A stretch of 64,000 bases of DNA. It comes from Anaeromyxobacter sp. Fw109-5. GTDB lineage: Bacteria > Myxococcota > Myxococcia > Myxococcales > Anaeromyxobacteraceae. The notes under the pieces are model-generated. The model ran no database searches. It worked only from the letters and a program-made list of their open reading frames with translations, and was not told the DNA's origin. Positions within the stretch are counted from its first letter, which is position 1; every line of letters starts with the position of its first letter. Both the position numbers and the translations under genes were made by a program. The stretch is from positions 1 to 64,000 of the forward strand of contig NC_009675.1 of the NCBI RefSeq assembly GCF_000017505.1, read 5' to 3'. Positions 43,893 to 52,651 of the stretch are shown here, piece by piece.

Positions 43893-46820
43893 TCAGGGGA
43901 GCGCGTTCGTGGCGGGACCGGGGTTGCCGGTCGAGAGGAACTCGGCGAGATCGGCGCGGACCTTCACGCCGTTGGCCGGCGAGGCGATGACCCCGTGCAG
44001 CTCCGCGGGGCCGAGCGCGGACGTGTAGAGCGTGACGGGCATCTCGCCGAGCGCGTAGAGCAGCCCGTTGAACGGGTTCGGGACCACCGGATCGCCCTGC
44101 ACCATCTGCCCGTAGAGGGCGGTGGTCTCCGGCGCGAGCGGCCCGAGGGCGGTGACGAGCGCCGCGCTGGCGAGCGCGTTCGTGTCCGCCTCCGCGGCGT
44201 AGTTGAGCGGCTCGGCCGGGTCGAGGATCCACTTCGCCACGATGAGCGTCTGCGCGTAGCGGGCCGCGACGGCCGGGTCGAAGGCGGCGTTCGCCGAGTC
44301 GACCTTCTCGAAGGTGAACCCGGGGATGAGCGTCGCGAAGAGCGCGCCGACGCGCTCGCGGAACGCGGGGGCGTTCGTGAACACGTCCACCATGGTGCCG
44401 CCCGTCACGTTGAAGGCGGCGCGCCCGATGCGCGGGTTGGTGGCGGTCAGGCTCGTGCCGATCATGCCGCCGAGCGAGACGCCGGCGAAGTGGACCTCGA
44501 GCGGATTCACCGCCACGCCGGAGCCGAGGAGCGCCGCCTGGAGCGGGTCGTTCGCCTGCTGCGGGACGCCCTGGGGCGGACGCGCCACCGCGAGGACGAG
44601 GGCGGAGTGGTCGAGCAGGTCCTGGCGGATGGCGTCGCGGATCCGGAAGAAGTTCTCCGAGATGAAGTAGTTGCCGGAGGCGGTGGTGGTGAGCCGCGCC
44701 GGGTCGAAGGCGAGCGCGCCGCCGGTGCACACGCCCGGCGCCTTCTGGTTCGAGGCGTCGAGGGTGCAGGTGCCGCCGTCGCAGTCGTCGTTCGAGTCGC
44801 AGTACGCGCGATCCCCGTGGAAGGGCGCGTCGATGGCGGCCACCACGAACCCGCGGGCGGCGAGGTCGTTCGCGACGGTGAGCAGCTGGTAGTGGCCGCC
44901 GTTGAGGCCGTGGTGGAACACGACGAGCGGGGCGCACCTCACCTGGCTGAGGGGCGGCTCCGCTCCGCAGGGCGAGGCGACGTTCTCGGGCCTCGGCACC
45001 GCGATGAGCGCCGGGATCTCCTTGCGGTTCGCGCTCAGCTCCGCCGGGCCCCACGTCGGCACCGCCGGGTTCAGCGCTCCGGTGGCGGCGTCGAGGACGT
45101 CGAGGGTGGCGATGTTCGCGGTGTGGAACCTGGCGACGCTCGGGAACGCGCCCGCCGGGAGTCCGAAGGACGTCGGGTCGAAGTCGGCCACCTGCGAGGG
45201 GGTGAAGATCGCGGTGGCCGCGGCCGCCTCCGCGCCGTACGGCAGCCCCGTCAGGCTCGCCGAGACGTCCGACACCGACTGGGTCGAGAGCGTGTAGGCC
45301 ATCACGACCCGGTGGCCGTCGAGCTCGAAGGTGGGCGCGACGAGCTGGACCGCGCCGCGCAGCGCCTGCAGCGACCGCGCGTCGGTGGCGGAGATGCCGC
45401 CCACCGTGGACTGACCCGTCGCGGGATCGTACAGCGGACCCTCCAGCTCGAAGAGGATCTTGCCGAGGGTGCTGCGCGCGAGCCCGTCGTTCCGGAGGTC
45501 CTTCACGCCGTCGGTGATCACCACCAGGTAGCGGGCCTTCTGCTTCAGCGGCGGGAGCGGCGCGATCGTGGTGGGGCTCGTCGGGACGGGGATGGCCGGC
45601 TGCAGGCCGATGGCGGAGGACACCTGCGTCCCGCCCACCGTCACCTTCAGGTTGGGCGGCTGGGTGAGGTACTCCGGGCTACCGCCGCTCGTCACGTCCA
45701 CGAGCCGGCGCGTGGTGGGCGGCGTGGTCGCGCCGGTCGGGATGAGCTCGTAGATGCGGACCGTGTCGTGGGTGATGGTGCTCGCCTGGACCGGCGCCGA
45801 GAGGGGGGCGAGCAGCAGGCTCGTCGTGGAGAACCCGTCGAGCGTGGCGAGCCCCGGCGCCGCGGGCCCGAGCGACGGGAGGTTGCGGACGTAGAAGCGG
45901 GTCTCGTTCGTGCCCGGAACCGGGCGCGTCGGATCGAGGAGGAAGTCGGACGGGAAGGGGAGCTGCCCGGAGCCCGAGTCGGTGAGGACCGCGGCGCCCG
46001 TGGACAGGGGCGCGATCTCGAAGGTGGCGATGCTCGCCACCTCGGCGCGTGGGAAGGCCGCGTCGATCGCCTCGAAGGCGGGGACGATCCGCGGGTCGGG
46101 CGCCGGCGCCCAGCCCGCGGCGCCGGCCGTGTTCCACTCGAGCGGCTTCCACAGCGCGTTCTGGACGTTCAGGAGCAGGGCGAGCTCCGCCGGCTCGAGG
46201 CCGCCGGGCGGCTGGTTCTCGCGCTCGGACAGGTCCTCGTTCTCGAGGTTGAGCGCGATCGCCTTGTCGGGGCTCAGCGGCACGCCCTCGCGGGTCTTCA
46301 CGCCGTTCGCGCCGCCGCGGGCGGCGAACACGTAGCGGCCGGGAGCGAGGCGCCGGCTGCCGCTCGCGTCCGCCCTGGGCTGGACGCGCAGCTCGCCCGG
46401 CACCTGGCTCTGCGCCGCGAGCGGCTCGGTGTCGACGCGCACCGCGGTGCCGTCGCCGAGCCTGAACAGCGCGAAGGTCTCGGGGGTGACGGTGGCCACG
46501 TCCACGGTGGGCCTCGCCGCGTCCACGTACTCGCCCGTCTCCGCGTCGTACGTCACCGCACGGAGCGGCACCGTCAGCGTGGGCGCCTGATCCGCAGGGA
46601 ACCCGCCCTGGGCGGCGAGCAGCTCCAGGAACTGGCGGCCGGGGCCCGCGGGCAGGGTGGGCGCCGCGGCCAGCGCGAGGTCGTTCGGGGTGGGGATGTT
46701 GGGCGACGAGTAGCTCGCGATGACGGCGGACTCGGCGGGCGGCTCCCGGTCGACCGTCTCGGTGCAGGCGGCGGCGAGGACCGCCAGGGCGGCCAGGATG
46801 GGGGCGCGGCGATGAAGCAT
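43893..46820 (-). CDS. Large surface lipoprotein lipase (VolA-like)
   Basis: This 975 aa lipoprotein has lipobox AAAC (Cys19 or so) and a catalytic alpha/beta-hydrolase domain in the C-terminal half. The domain has VVFHHGLNGGHYQLL (oxyanion loop), a nucleophile elbow FAGVSLGGMIG with Ser782, and candidate Asp867 and His942. A Cys cluster CDSNDDCDGGTC lies within it. The N-terminal half (about 30-620) has extended Ser/Thr/Pro-rich beta segments and no known domain. VolA of Vibrio is a lipoprotein lysophospholipase in an operon with FadL, and the same pairing is present here. The start is ATG 46820. Function as lipase or phospholipase is strongly suggested; surface exposure is inferred. Confidence 0.82.
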   Translation of the reverse strand: MLHRRAPILAALAVLAAACTETVDREPPAESAVIASYSSPNIPTPNDLALAAAPTLPAGPGRQFLELLAAQGGFPADQAPTLTVPLRAVTYDAETGEYVDAARPTVDVATVTPETFALFRLGDGTAVRVDTEPLAAQSQVPGELRVQPRADASGSRRLAPGRYVFAARGGANGVKTREGVPLSPDKAIALNLENEDLSERENQPPGGLEPAELALLLNVQNALWKPLEWNTAGAAGWAPAPDPRIVPAFEAIDAAFPRAEVASIATFEIAPLSTGAAVLTDSGSGQLPFPSDFLLDPTRPVPGTNETRFYVRNLPSLGPAAPGLATLDGFSTTSLLLAPLSAPVQASTITHDTVRIYELIPTGATTPPTTRRLVDVTSGGSPEYLTQPPNLKVTVGGTQVSSAIGLQPAIPVPTSPTTIAPLPPLKQKARYLVVITDGVKDLRNDGLARSTLGKILFELEGPLYDPATGQSTVGGISATDARSLQALRGAVQLVAPTFELDGHRVVMAYTLSTQSVSDVSASLTGLPYGAEAAAATAIFTPSQVADFDPTSFGLPAGAFPSVARFHTANIATLDVLDAATGALNPAVPTWGPAELSANRKEIPALIAVPRPENVASPCGAEPPLSQVRCAPLVVFHHGLNGGHYQLLTVANDLAARGFVVAAIDAPFHGDRAYCDSNDDCDGGTCTLDASNQKAPGVCTGGALAFDPARLTTTASGNYFISENFFRIRDAIRQDLLDHSALVLAVARPPQGVPQQANDPLQAALLGSGVAVNPLEVHFAGVSLGGMIGTSLTATNPRIGRAAFNVTGGTMVDVFTNAPAFRERVGALFATLIPGFTFEKVDSANAAFDPAVAARYAQTLIVAKWILDPAEPLNYAAEADTNALASAALVTALGPLAPETTALYGQMVQGDPVVPNPFNGLLYALGEMPVTLYTSALGPAELHGVIASPANGVKVRADLAEFLSTGNPGPATNALP

Positions 46821-47075
46821 GAGTGGCTCCTCGTGACGCGGACGGGGAGTAAAGGAGGCTGCTGAAAGAGCTAGACCGATTTGCTGGTCAAAGCGCGCGA
46901 AGTCAAGAAAGAGCGCGCGTCGCGACGCGTCATGGTCAGCGCGAGAGGACAGGGACTCCGCGTGCACGTGGGGGTCGGCGCGGGTGCGCGAGGGCAGCGC
47001 GACGCGAGCGCGCCCATCGAACGCGGCGTGGCGCGCGCGTCGAGGACGACGCGCGCGCCACCCAACAGGGAGAGG

Positions 47076-48455
47076 TCAGAACGAGAAGCGAACCTGGGCG
47101 CTCGCGAGCCACACGCTCGCGTCGTACGAGCCCACGAGGTGCCCGCGCGGCGGGGCCGAGAACCCCGCCGGGGGGCTCGCGTCCACGTTGGGCAGGTCGC
47201 TGCTGGCCTCGTCGATGATGAGGTACGCGGCGCCGACGTCGAGCGCGGCCTGCCTCGTGAACGCCCACTGGACGCCGCCCGCCAGCCACCAGCGGTCCTC
47301 GTCCGGGAGGCGCGGCGTGCGGAACTCGTCCTGCACCGGCGTCCTGTCGTAGGCGGTGCCGAGCCGGATCTTCAGCGCCTCCGTCGCCCGATAGCTCGCG
47401 CCGAGACCCACGCGCCAGCTGTCGTCGAACTCGAGCGGCGTGCTCGTGAGCGGCGCGCCGCTCTCCCTGAAGATCGAGAGGTCCTTGAGCGTGGACCAGC
47501 CCGTCCACGTGTAGTCGGCGAGCAGCTCGAGCGCGTCGCCGACCGGCTGCGCGACCGCCGCCGAGAGCGTGTCCGGCAGCTCGATGGTCGTCTGGATGGC
47601 GCCGTCCGGAAGCCCGGCGGCGAGCAGCGCGGGCCGGTTGGCGAAGGAGACGTCGCCCTTCACGTAGTGCTTGATGCGGGACCGGTACGACACCCCCACG
47701 CGCGTCTTCGTCGGGAGCTCGACCAGCGCGCCGACGTTCCAGCCCCAGCTCCACGTGTCGCCGGAGACGTTGGCGACGCCTTCGCAGCCGCCGGTGGCGC
47801 CACCGCAGCCCGACGCCGCGAGCGCGCCGAGCGCCGTCGCGCCACCCACGGCGAACGCGGCCGCGCTGTAGTTCACCGAGTTCGTCAGCTCGGCGTCGAG
47901 CCACTGGTAGTTCGCGCCGGCGCCGAGCGACAGCCAGGGCGCGACCTTCCACGCCACCGTCGGGTTGAGGTTGATGGTCTGCACCGCGGACTTGATGGCG
48001 TGGAAGCGGCCCATCCAGCCGGAGTCCCACTCCGTCTCGAGGCCGAACGGGACGCTCAGGCCGAGCCCCGTCCAGATCACGCCGGGAACCGTCTCGAAGG
48101 AGACGTAGCCGTTCGGGACCAGCGCGAGGGAGCCGCCGTCGCCGCCGGTGCCGCCGAGGGTGGGCTGCAGCGTGGCGGGGGTCGAGCCGCCGTCGCTGAA
48201 GTCGGGAGACGGCCGGATGAGGTTGAGCGCGGCCACCACCTGGAGCCCTTGGACCCGGGTCAGGCCGGCGGGGTTGAAGAAGATGGCGCTCGCGTCCTCC
48301 GCCGCGGCCGCCTGGCCGGCGTAGGCATTCCCGAGCCCGCTCCCGTTCTGCTCGATGAGCTGGAAGCCGGAGGCGAGGGCGCCGCTCGGCGAGGCGATGA
48401 GCGCGCACGCGATCGCCGCCGCGAGCGAAGCGCGTCGAATGAGGATCTTGTTCAC
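47076..48455 (-). CDS. OmpP1/FadL-family transporter (second copy)
   Basis: This second FadL-like barrel is 459 aa. The mature part begins SGFQLIEQNGSGLGNAYAGQAAAAEDASAI, the classic FadL/TodX plug start, and later has FNPAGLTRVQG, DSWRVGLGASYR and a C-terminal ASAQVRFSF ending in Phe. GTG 48455 follows GGAGAGTC and gives the signal VNKILIRRASLAAAIACALI; the open frame upstream is not needed. It is closer to E. coli FadL than the first copy. It is separated from the lipase gene by 255 bases and is likely a separate transcript. It is divergent from the small accessory protein gene. Confidence 0.88.
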   Translation of the reverse strand: MNKILIRRASLAAAIACALIASPSGALASGFQLIEQNGSGLGNAYAGQAAAAEDASAIFFNPAGLTRVQGLQVVAALNLIRPSPDFSDGGSTPATLQPTLGGTGGDGGSLALVPNGYVSFETVPGVIWTGLGLSVPFGLETEWDSGWMGRFHAIKSAVQTINLNPTVAWKVAPWLSLGAGANYQWLDAELTNSVNYSAAAFAVGGATALGALAASGCGGATGGCEGVANVSGDTWSWGWNVGALVELPTKTRVGVSYRSRIKHYVKGDVSFANRPALLAAGLPDGAIQTTIELPDTLSAAVAQPVGDALELLADYTWTGWSTLKDLSIFRESGAPLTSTPLEFDDSWRVGLGASYRATEALKIRLGTAYDRTPVQDEFRTPRLPDEDRWWLAGGVQWAFTRQAALDVGAAYLIIDEASSDLPNVDASPPAGFSAPPRGHLVGSYDASVWLASAQVRFSF

Positions 48456-48784
48456 GGGGACTCTCCTTCTTCCTGTTCCTGCGGAGCGATCGCGCCCGCC
48501 CACCGCTGCCGGGCGAGACCGATTTGCGTGTCGAACCGCCTCGGCACGACTCCCCGAGACCGACACCGTGCGTCACTGTAGCGGCGCGGCTCGCGGCCGA
48601 GTCAGTCCACGCGAGGCTCACCCCCAAGGAACGGGGCGAGGGGGAGCCGAGGGGGCCCGACGACGCGCTGCGTGATCGCCCGGTTCGCCCGGGAGGGTTG
48701 TGAGTCCCACTCGGGACCCGCTAGCATCGCCGTACACCCCGGCTCGCTCCCGTTCCGTCCGTCCCTGCCGCACCGAGGTCCCCC
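48456..48784. other. Divergent intergenic region
   Basis: About 329 bases separate the second fadL gene from the small symporter accessory protein. I see no gene, tRNA or convincing promoter pair. A short inverted repeat GTCCC-ACTC-GGGAC occurs near 48703-48716, too small to call. Promoters for both directions must lie here. Confidence 0.4.
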
Positions 48785-48949
48785 ATGCTCGGATTCGCCG
48801 ACGGCGGCGTCGCCGCCGCGTTCCTCCTCTCCGTCGCCAGCGCCGCCCTGTGCGTCGTCTACGGGCTCCTCAAGTGGAACGAGGACGAGGCCCCGCTGCC
48901 CACCCCGGTCCATCCCGCCGGCGAGCGCGTCGAGATCGACGACGTCTAG
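48785..48949 (+). CDS. Small symporter accessory membrane protein
   Basis: This 54 aa protein is MLGFADGGVAAAFLLSVAS at the start, with one membrane helix (about 8-30), then KWNEDEAPLPTPVHPAGERV and a short acidic end. Third positions are nearly all G/C. It ends nine bases before the sodium:solute symporter start. Small one-helix proteins directly upstream of SSS-family symporters are a known type, often called symporter small accessory protein. A single-helix subunit that pairs with the large transporter is the likely role. It would be missed by most length cut-offs. Confidence 0.8.
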   Translation: MLGFADGGVAAAFLLSVASAALCVVYGLLKWNEDEAPLPTPVHPAGERVEIDDV

Positions 48950-48958
48950 GAGGCGCAC

Positions 48959-50572
48959 GTGAACGTCCCGCTGCTCGCGACCATCGTCGCGCTCTACACC
49001 GCCGTCGTCGTGTTCCTGGGCTGGCTCGGCTACCGCAACACGAAGAGCGCCGCCGACTTCCTCGTCGGCGGCCGCCAGATCCACCCGGTGCTCATGGCGC
49101 TCGCCTACGGGTCGACCTTCATCTCGACCTCCGCCATCGTCGGCTTCGGCGGCGTCGCGGCGCTGTTCGGGATGGGGCTGCTCTGGCTCACCGCCCTGAA
49201 CATCCTCATCGGCATCTTCGTCGCCTTCGTCGTCTTCGGCCGGCCGACGCGCCGCCTCGGCGCCGCGCTCGACGCGCACACCTTCCCCGAGCTGCTCGGG
49301 CGGCGCTTCGGCTCGCGCTTCATCCAGGGCTTCGCCGGCGGGACCATCGCCCTGCTCATGCCGCTGTACGCGGCCGCGGTGCTCATCGGCGGCGCGCGCT
49401 TCCTGGAGGTGCAGCTGCAGCTGCGCTACGACCTCGCCCTCCTCGTGTTCGCCGCCATCACCATGGCGTACGTGCTGTTCGGCGGGCTGAAGGGCGTCGT
49501 CTACACCGACGCGTTCCAGGGCTCGCTCATGTTCGTCGGGATGATCGTGCTCCTCGTCACGACCTACGCGCTCACGGGCGGCGCGGGGGCGCACGACGCG
49601 CTGACGGACCTCGCCGGCCAGGTCCCGCCGGCGCTGCAGAAGGGCGGCCACCGCGGCTGGACCGCCATGCCGGCGCTCGGCTCGCCCATCTGGTGGCAGC
49701 TCGTGTCCACCATCGTGCTCGGCGTCGGCGTCGGCGTGCTGGCGCAGCCGCAGCTCACCCTGCGCTTCATGACCGTGAAGAGCGGCAAGGAGCTGAACCG
49801 CGCCCTCGTGCCCGGCGGCGTCTTCATCCTCTTCATGACGGGGGTCGCCTTCCTCGTGGGCGCGCTCACCAACGTCTACTTCTGGAACCGCGACGGGAAG
49901 ATCGCGCTCGCCATGGTGGTGGACCCCGCCACCGGCAAGCCCAACGTCGACAAGCTCATCCCGACGTTCACCCAGGCCGCGATGCCCGAGTGGTTCGGCT
50001 ACCTGTTCATGCTGACCTTGCTCGCGGCGGCGATGTCCACGCTCTCGGCGCAGTTCCACGTGATCGGCACCGCCATCGGGCGCGACCTCTACCAGGAGGT
50101 CGTCGCGCGCGGCGCGCACCAGGAGCGCACCGTCCCCATCGCCAAGGTCGGCATCTTCGCCGGCTTCCTCGTGACGCTCGTCCTCGCCTTCCAGCTCGGC
50201 GCCGGCATCGTGGCCATCGCCACCTCGCTCTTCTTCGGCATGTGCGCGGCGGCCTTCCTGCCGCTGTTCGTCGCGGCGCTCTTCTGGAAGCGCGCCACCA
50301 AGGCCGGCGCGCTCGCCGGCATGATCGCCGGGACCGTCGCGTGGGCCGGCTGGGTGCTCCTCGTGCACGAGAAGGAGTCCGCCGCGCTCGGGCTCGCGCG
50401 GCTCCTCTCCGGCAAGCCGAGCCTGGGCGCGGGGACGGTCTGGGCGGTAGTCGACCCCATCGTCGTGGCCCTGCCCATCTCGGCGCTCGTGACCATCGCC
50501 GTCTCCCTCGCGACCAAGCCCATGACGCTCGCGTCCGCCCCGCCCGCCCACGCCCGGCGCGACGCCGCCTGA
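48959..50572 (+). CDS. Sodium:solute symporter family protein
   Basis: This is a 537 aa secondary transporter with about 13 hydrophobic helices and the LeuT-type fold of the SSS family. Characteristic segments are YRNTKSAADFLVGGRQI, ALAYGSTFISTSAIVGFGG, VLIGGARFLEVQLQL and LLAAAMSTLSAQFHVIGTAIGRDLYQE, where Ser/Thr residues in the helix line the sodium site. The substrate may be an organic acid, amino acid or sugar. It starts with GTG 48959 after GGAGGCG and forms one transport unit with the small protein before it. A porin-like gene follows 71 bases later. Confidence 0.9.
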   Translation: MNVPLLATIVALYTAVVVFLGWLGYRNTKSAADFLVGGRQIHPVLMALAYGSTFISTSAIVGFGGVAALFGMGLLWLTALNILIGIFVAFVVFGRPTRRLGAALDAHTFPELLGRRFGSRFIQGFAGGTIALLMPLYAAAVLIGGARFLEVQLQLRYDLALLVFAAITMAYVLFGGLKGVVYTDAFQGSLMFVGMIVLLVTTYALTGGAGAHDALTDLAGQVPPALQKGGHRGWTAMPALGSPIWWQLVSTIVLGVGVGVLAQPQLTLRFMTVKSGKELNRALVPGGVFILFMTGVAFLVGALTNVYFWNRDGKIALAMVVDPATGKPNVDKLIPTFTQAAMPEWFGYLFMLTLLAAAMSTLSAQFHVIGTAIGRDLYQEVVARGAHQERTVPIAKVGIFAGFLVTLVLAFQLGAGIVAIATSLFFGMCAAAFLPLFVAALFWKRATKAGALAGMIAGTVAWAGWVLLVHEKESAALGLARLLSGKPSLGAGTVWAVVDPIVVALPISALVTIAVSLATKPMTLASAPPAHARRDAA

Positions 50573-50643
50573 GCCGTTCCCCCGCCGCTCCGCCCCGCAG
50601 CCCCCCACGCCCGCACGCGCCTCCGCCGTGCAGGAGGAACCCG

Positions 50644-51876
50644 ATGACGCGCACCGCCCCGATGCTCGCCGCCTTGCTCCTCGCCTCGCCGCTCGCCGCT
50701 CGAGCCGAGGAGCCGCAGAAGCTCACCCTCGACACCTCCGGGTGGATCATCCTCAACACCTACGCCAGCTCCGGCGCCCTGAACGCCAACGACCTGCCTC
50801 GCTTCGCCAAGGCCGGCTCGGCGGACGAGGCGGCGCTCGGGATGGGCGTGCGGCAGAGTCGCCTCCGGGTGAATGCCGGCATCCCCTCCGACGGGCTCCT
50901 CTTCGACGCGAAGCTGAAGGCGTTCGTCGAGCTCGACTTCATGGGCGGGAACGCGGTCGGCTCGGACGACCCGTCGCTGCCGCTCGTGCGCCTGCGCCAC
51001 GCCTGGGTCTCGGCGGCCTGGCCCCAGCGCGGGAACCTCTCGGTGCTGGCCGGGCAGACCTGGGGCATCGTGGGCGGCCCGTACTTCGCCCAGAGCATCT
51101 CGCACCTCGCCGTGCCGCGCTTCGCGGGGGCCGGCTTCCTCTACCGGCGCGCGCCGCAGGTGCGCGTCTCCGGCGAGCTCGGCCGGGCGTTCGGCGTCAC
51201 CTACCAGGCCGGCGCCCTCGCCCCCATCGACCGCGCCGGCGTCACGGCCGACGCGGCGAGCGGCGCGCCGGGGCCGGTCGGCGAGCGGTCCGGCCTCCCC
51301 AACCTGGAGGCGCGGGTGGCGGGCGTCTACCGCCCCGAGGGCAAGACGCGGGCGGAGCTCGGCGTCTCCGGCCACTACGGCTGGGAGAAGTACTCCTTCG
51401 CCGCCACCGAGACCCGCGCCGCGGACGACTTCACCGCCCACAGCAGCGCGGTGGCGCTCGACCTGAAGCTCGAGCTCCCCTACGTGCAGCTCGTGGGCGG
51501 CGCCTTCTCGGGCGAGAACCTCGACATCCTCTACGCCGTGAACGCCAAGGGCGTGGTGCCGGACGCCGCCGCCGCGAGGGTCGCCAACGTGGAGACCCGC
51601 GGGCTCTGGGGGCAGGCCGCGGTGACGCCGGTCGCCGGCTACACGCTCCTCCTCGGCGCCGGCCTGGAGGACCCGCGGGACGCCACGCTCCCGGCGGCGA
51701 GCGCGAGCCCCATCCTCCGCAACGTGCAGTACTCGGCGGGCGCGCTCGTGAACCTCACCTCGAAGTGGCGCGTGGGCTTCGAGGTGACCCGCTACGTCAC
51801 CGACACGGCCACGCCGGCCGGGCACGACACGTTCACCGGGAACCAGTTCGAGCTCTCCACGCTGCTCGCGCTGTGA
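50644..51876 (+). CDS. Outer-membrane porin (DcaP-like)
   Basis: This 410 aa protein has a signal peptide (LLASPLAARAE) and then an amphipathic beta-strand pattern to a C-terminal ELSTLLAL. The early MGVRQSRLRVNAGIPSDG and FVELDFMGG, PLVRLRHAWVSAAWPQ and VLAGQTWGIVGGPYFAQS resemble DcaP-type trimeric porins, which carry organic acids. It follows the symporter with 71 bases between, so the two likely pass the same solute through outer and inner membrane. ATG 50644 follows CAGGAGGAA. Confidence 0.75.
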   Translation: MTRTAPMLAALLLASPLAARAEEPQKLTLDTSGWIILNTYASSGALNANDLPRFAKAGSADEAALGMGVRQSRLRVNAGIPSDGLLFDAKLKAFVELDFMGGNAVGSDDPSLPLVRLRHAWVSAAWPQRGNLSVLAGQTWGIVGGPYFAQSISHLAVPRFAGAGFLYRRAPQVRVSGELGRAFGVTYQAGALAPIDRAGVTADAASGAPGPVGERSGLPNLEARVAGVYRPEGKTRAELGVSGHYGWEKYSFAATETRAADDFTAHSSAVALDLKLELPYVQLVGGAFSGENLDILYAVNAKGVVPDAAAARVANVETRGLWGQAAVTPVAGYTLLLGAGLEDPRDATLPAASASPILRNVQYSAGALVNLTSKWRVGFEVTRYVTDTATPAGHDTFTGNQFELSTLLAL

Positions 51877-51935
51877 CCCATCGCCCACGCCCGGCGCCGA
51901 TCGCGGCGCCGGGCAGGGCGGAGAGAGCGGACGAC

Positions 51936-52628
51936 GTGGGATCCTCTCGCGGCCGCGCCGGCTGCGTCGCCGCGCTGGCGGCAGCCACGGTGCTCCTCCC
52001 CGCCTGCGCGGGGTGGAAGCGCGACCTCGTGGCGCGCACGAGCAGCGTGATCGAGCCGCTCGTCGTGCGCTGCGACGCCCCGCCCGCCCCGGGCGCGGCG
52101 CTGCGGGTGGCGTCGGTCACCGTCGAGGGCGAGCTGCACCCCAAAGCGAAGGTCGGCTCGCAGTTCGATTGGGGGCGGCCGTTCGAGGAGGACCCGAACC
52201 TGCCGGACTGGCTCCGCCTCGAGCGGAAGCCGCTCGTCGTCGACGCGGACGCCTTCGGCCGGACGCTGCGGGAGGACGCGCAGCGCCTCCTCGCCGCGAG
52301 CGGGGGCGAGCCGCCCGCCGGGGCGCACCTCTTCTTGCGCTTCGAGGACGTGCGCACCGTCGCGATCCCGGGGCGCTGGAACGAGCTGCGCGGGCGCGTC
52401 CTCGCGCGGGTCGCGTTCCGCGCGGCGCTCCGCGACGCCGCGGGCGGACGGCTCTGGTCGGGCGTGTTCGAGGGCGAGGCGGAGGACCGCGTCATCTACT
52501 TCCGCCAGGTGCACCACGAGCGGATGCTGTCCGAGGCGTACTGCCGCGCGCTGACGCGCTTCGGGGAGAGCCTCCCGGTCGCGGCGAGGGCCCTCGCGCC
52601 GGCGCGGGCGCCCGCCGGGGCGCCCTAG
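51936..52628 (+). CDS. Conserved lipoprotein of unknown function
   Basis: This 230 aa lipoprotein has a signal GCVAALAAATVLLPAC with lipobox LPAC. GTG 51936 is the first good start and has a GGAGAGAG site. The mature part is alpha/beta mixed: RVASVTVEGELHPKAK, SQFDWGRPFEEDPNLPDW, LFLRFEDVRTVAIPG and RLWSGVFEGEAEDRVIYFR. No family is recognised. It stands 59 bases after the porin gene on the same strand and could belong to that transcript. The end is Ala/Pro-rich. Confidence 0.75.
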   Translation: MGSSRGRAGCVAALAAATVLLPACAGWKRDLVARTSSVIEPLVVRCDAPPAPGAALRVASVTVEGELHPKAKVGSQFDWGRPFEEDPNLPDWLRLERKPLVVDADAFGRTLREDAQRLLAASGGEPPAGAHLFLRFEDVRTVAIPGRWNELRGRVLARVAFRAALRDAAGGRLWSGVFEGEAEDRVIYFRQVHHERMLSEAYCRALTRFGESLPVAARALAPARAPAGAP

Positions 52629-52651
52629 CCGGCGCGGCGGACGCCGCGACC

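Noticed and set aside
47076-48581. Extended N-terminus for the second FadL from an upstream start
   Set aside because: It would put about 37 charged residues before a normal signal peptide; GTG 48455 with its GGAG site fits the export signal.
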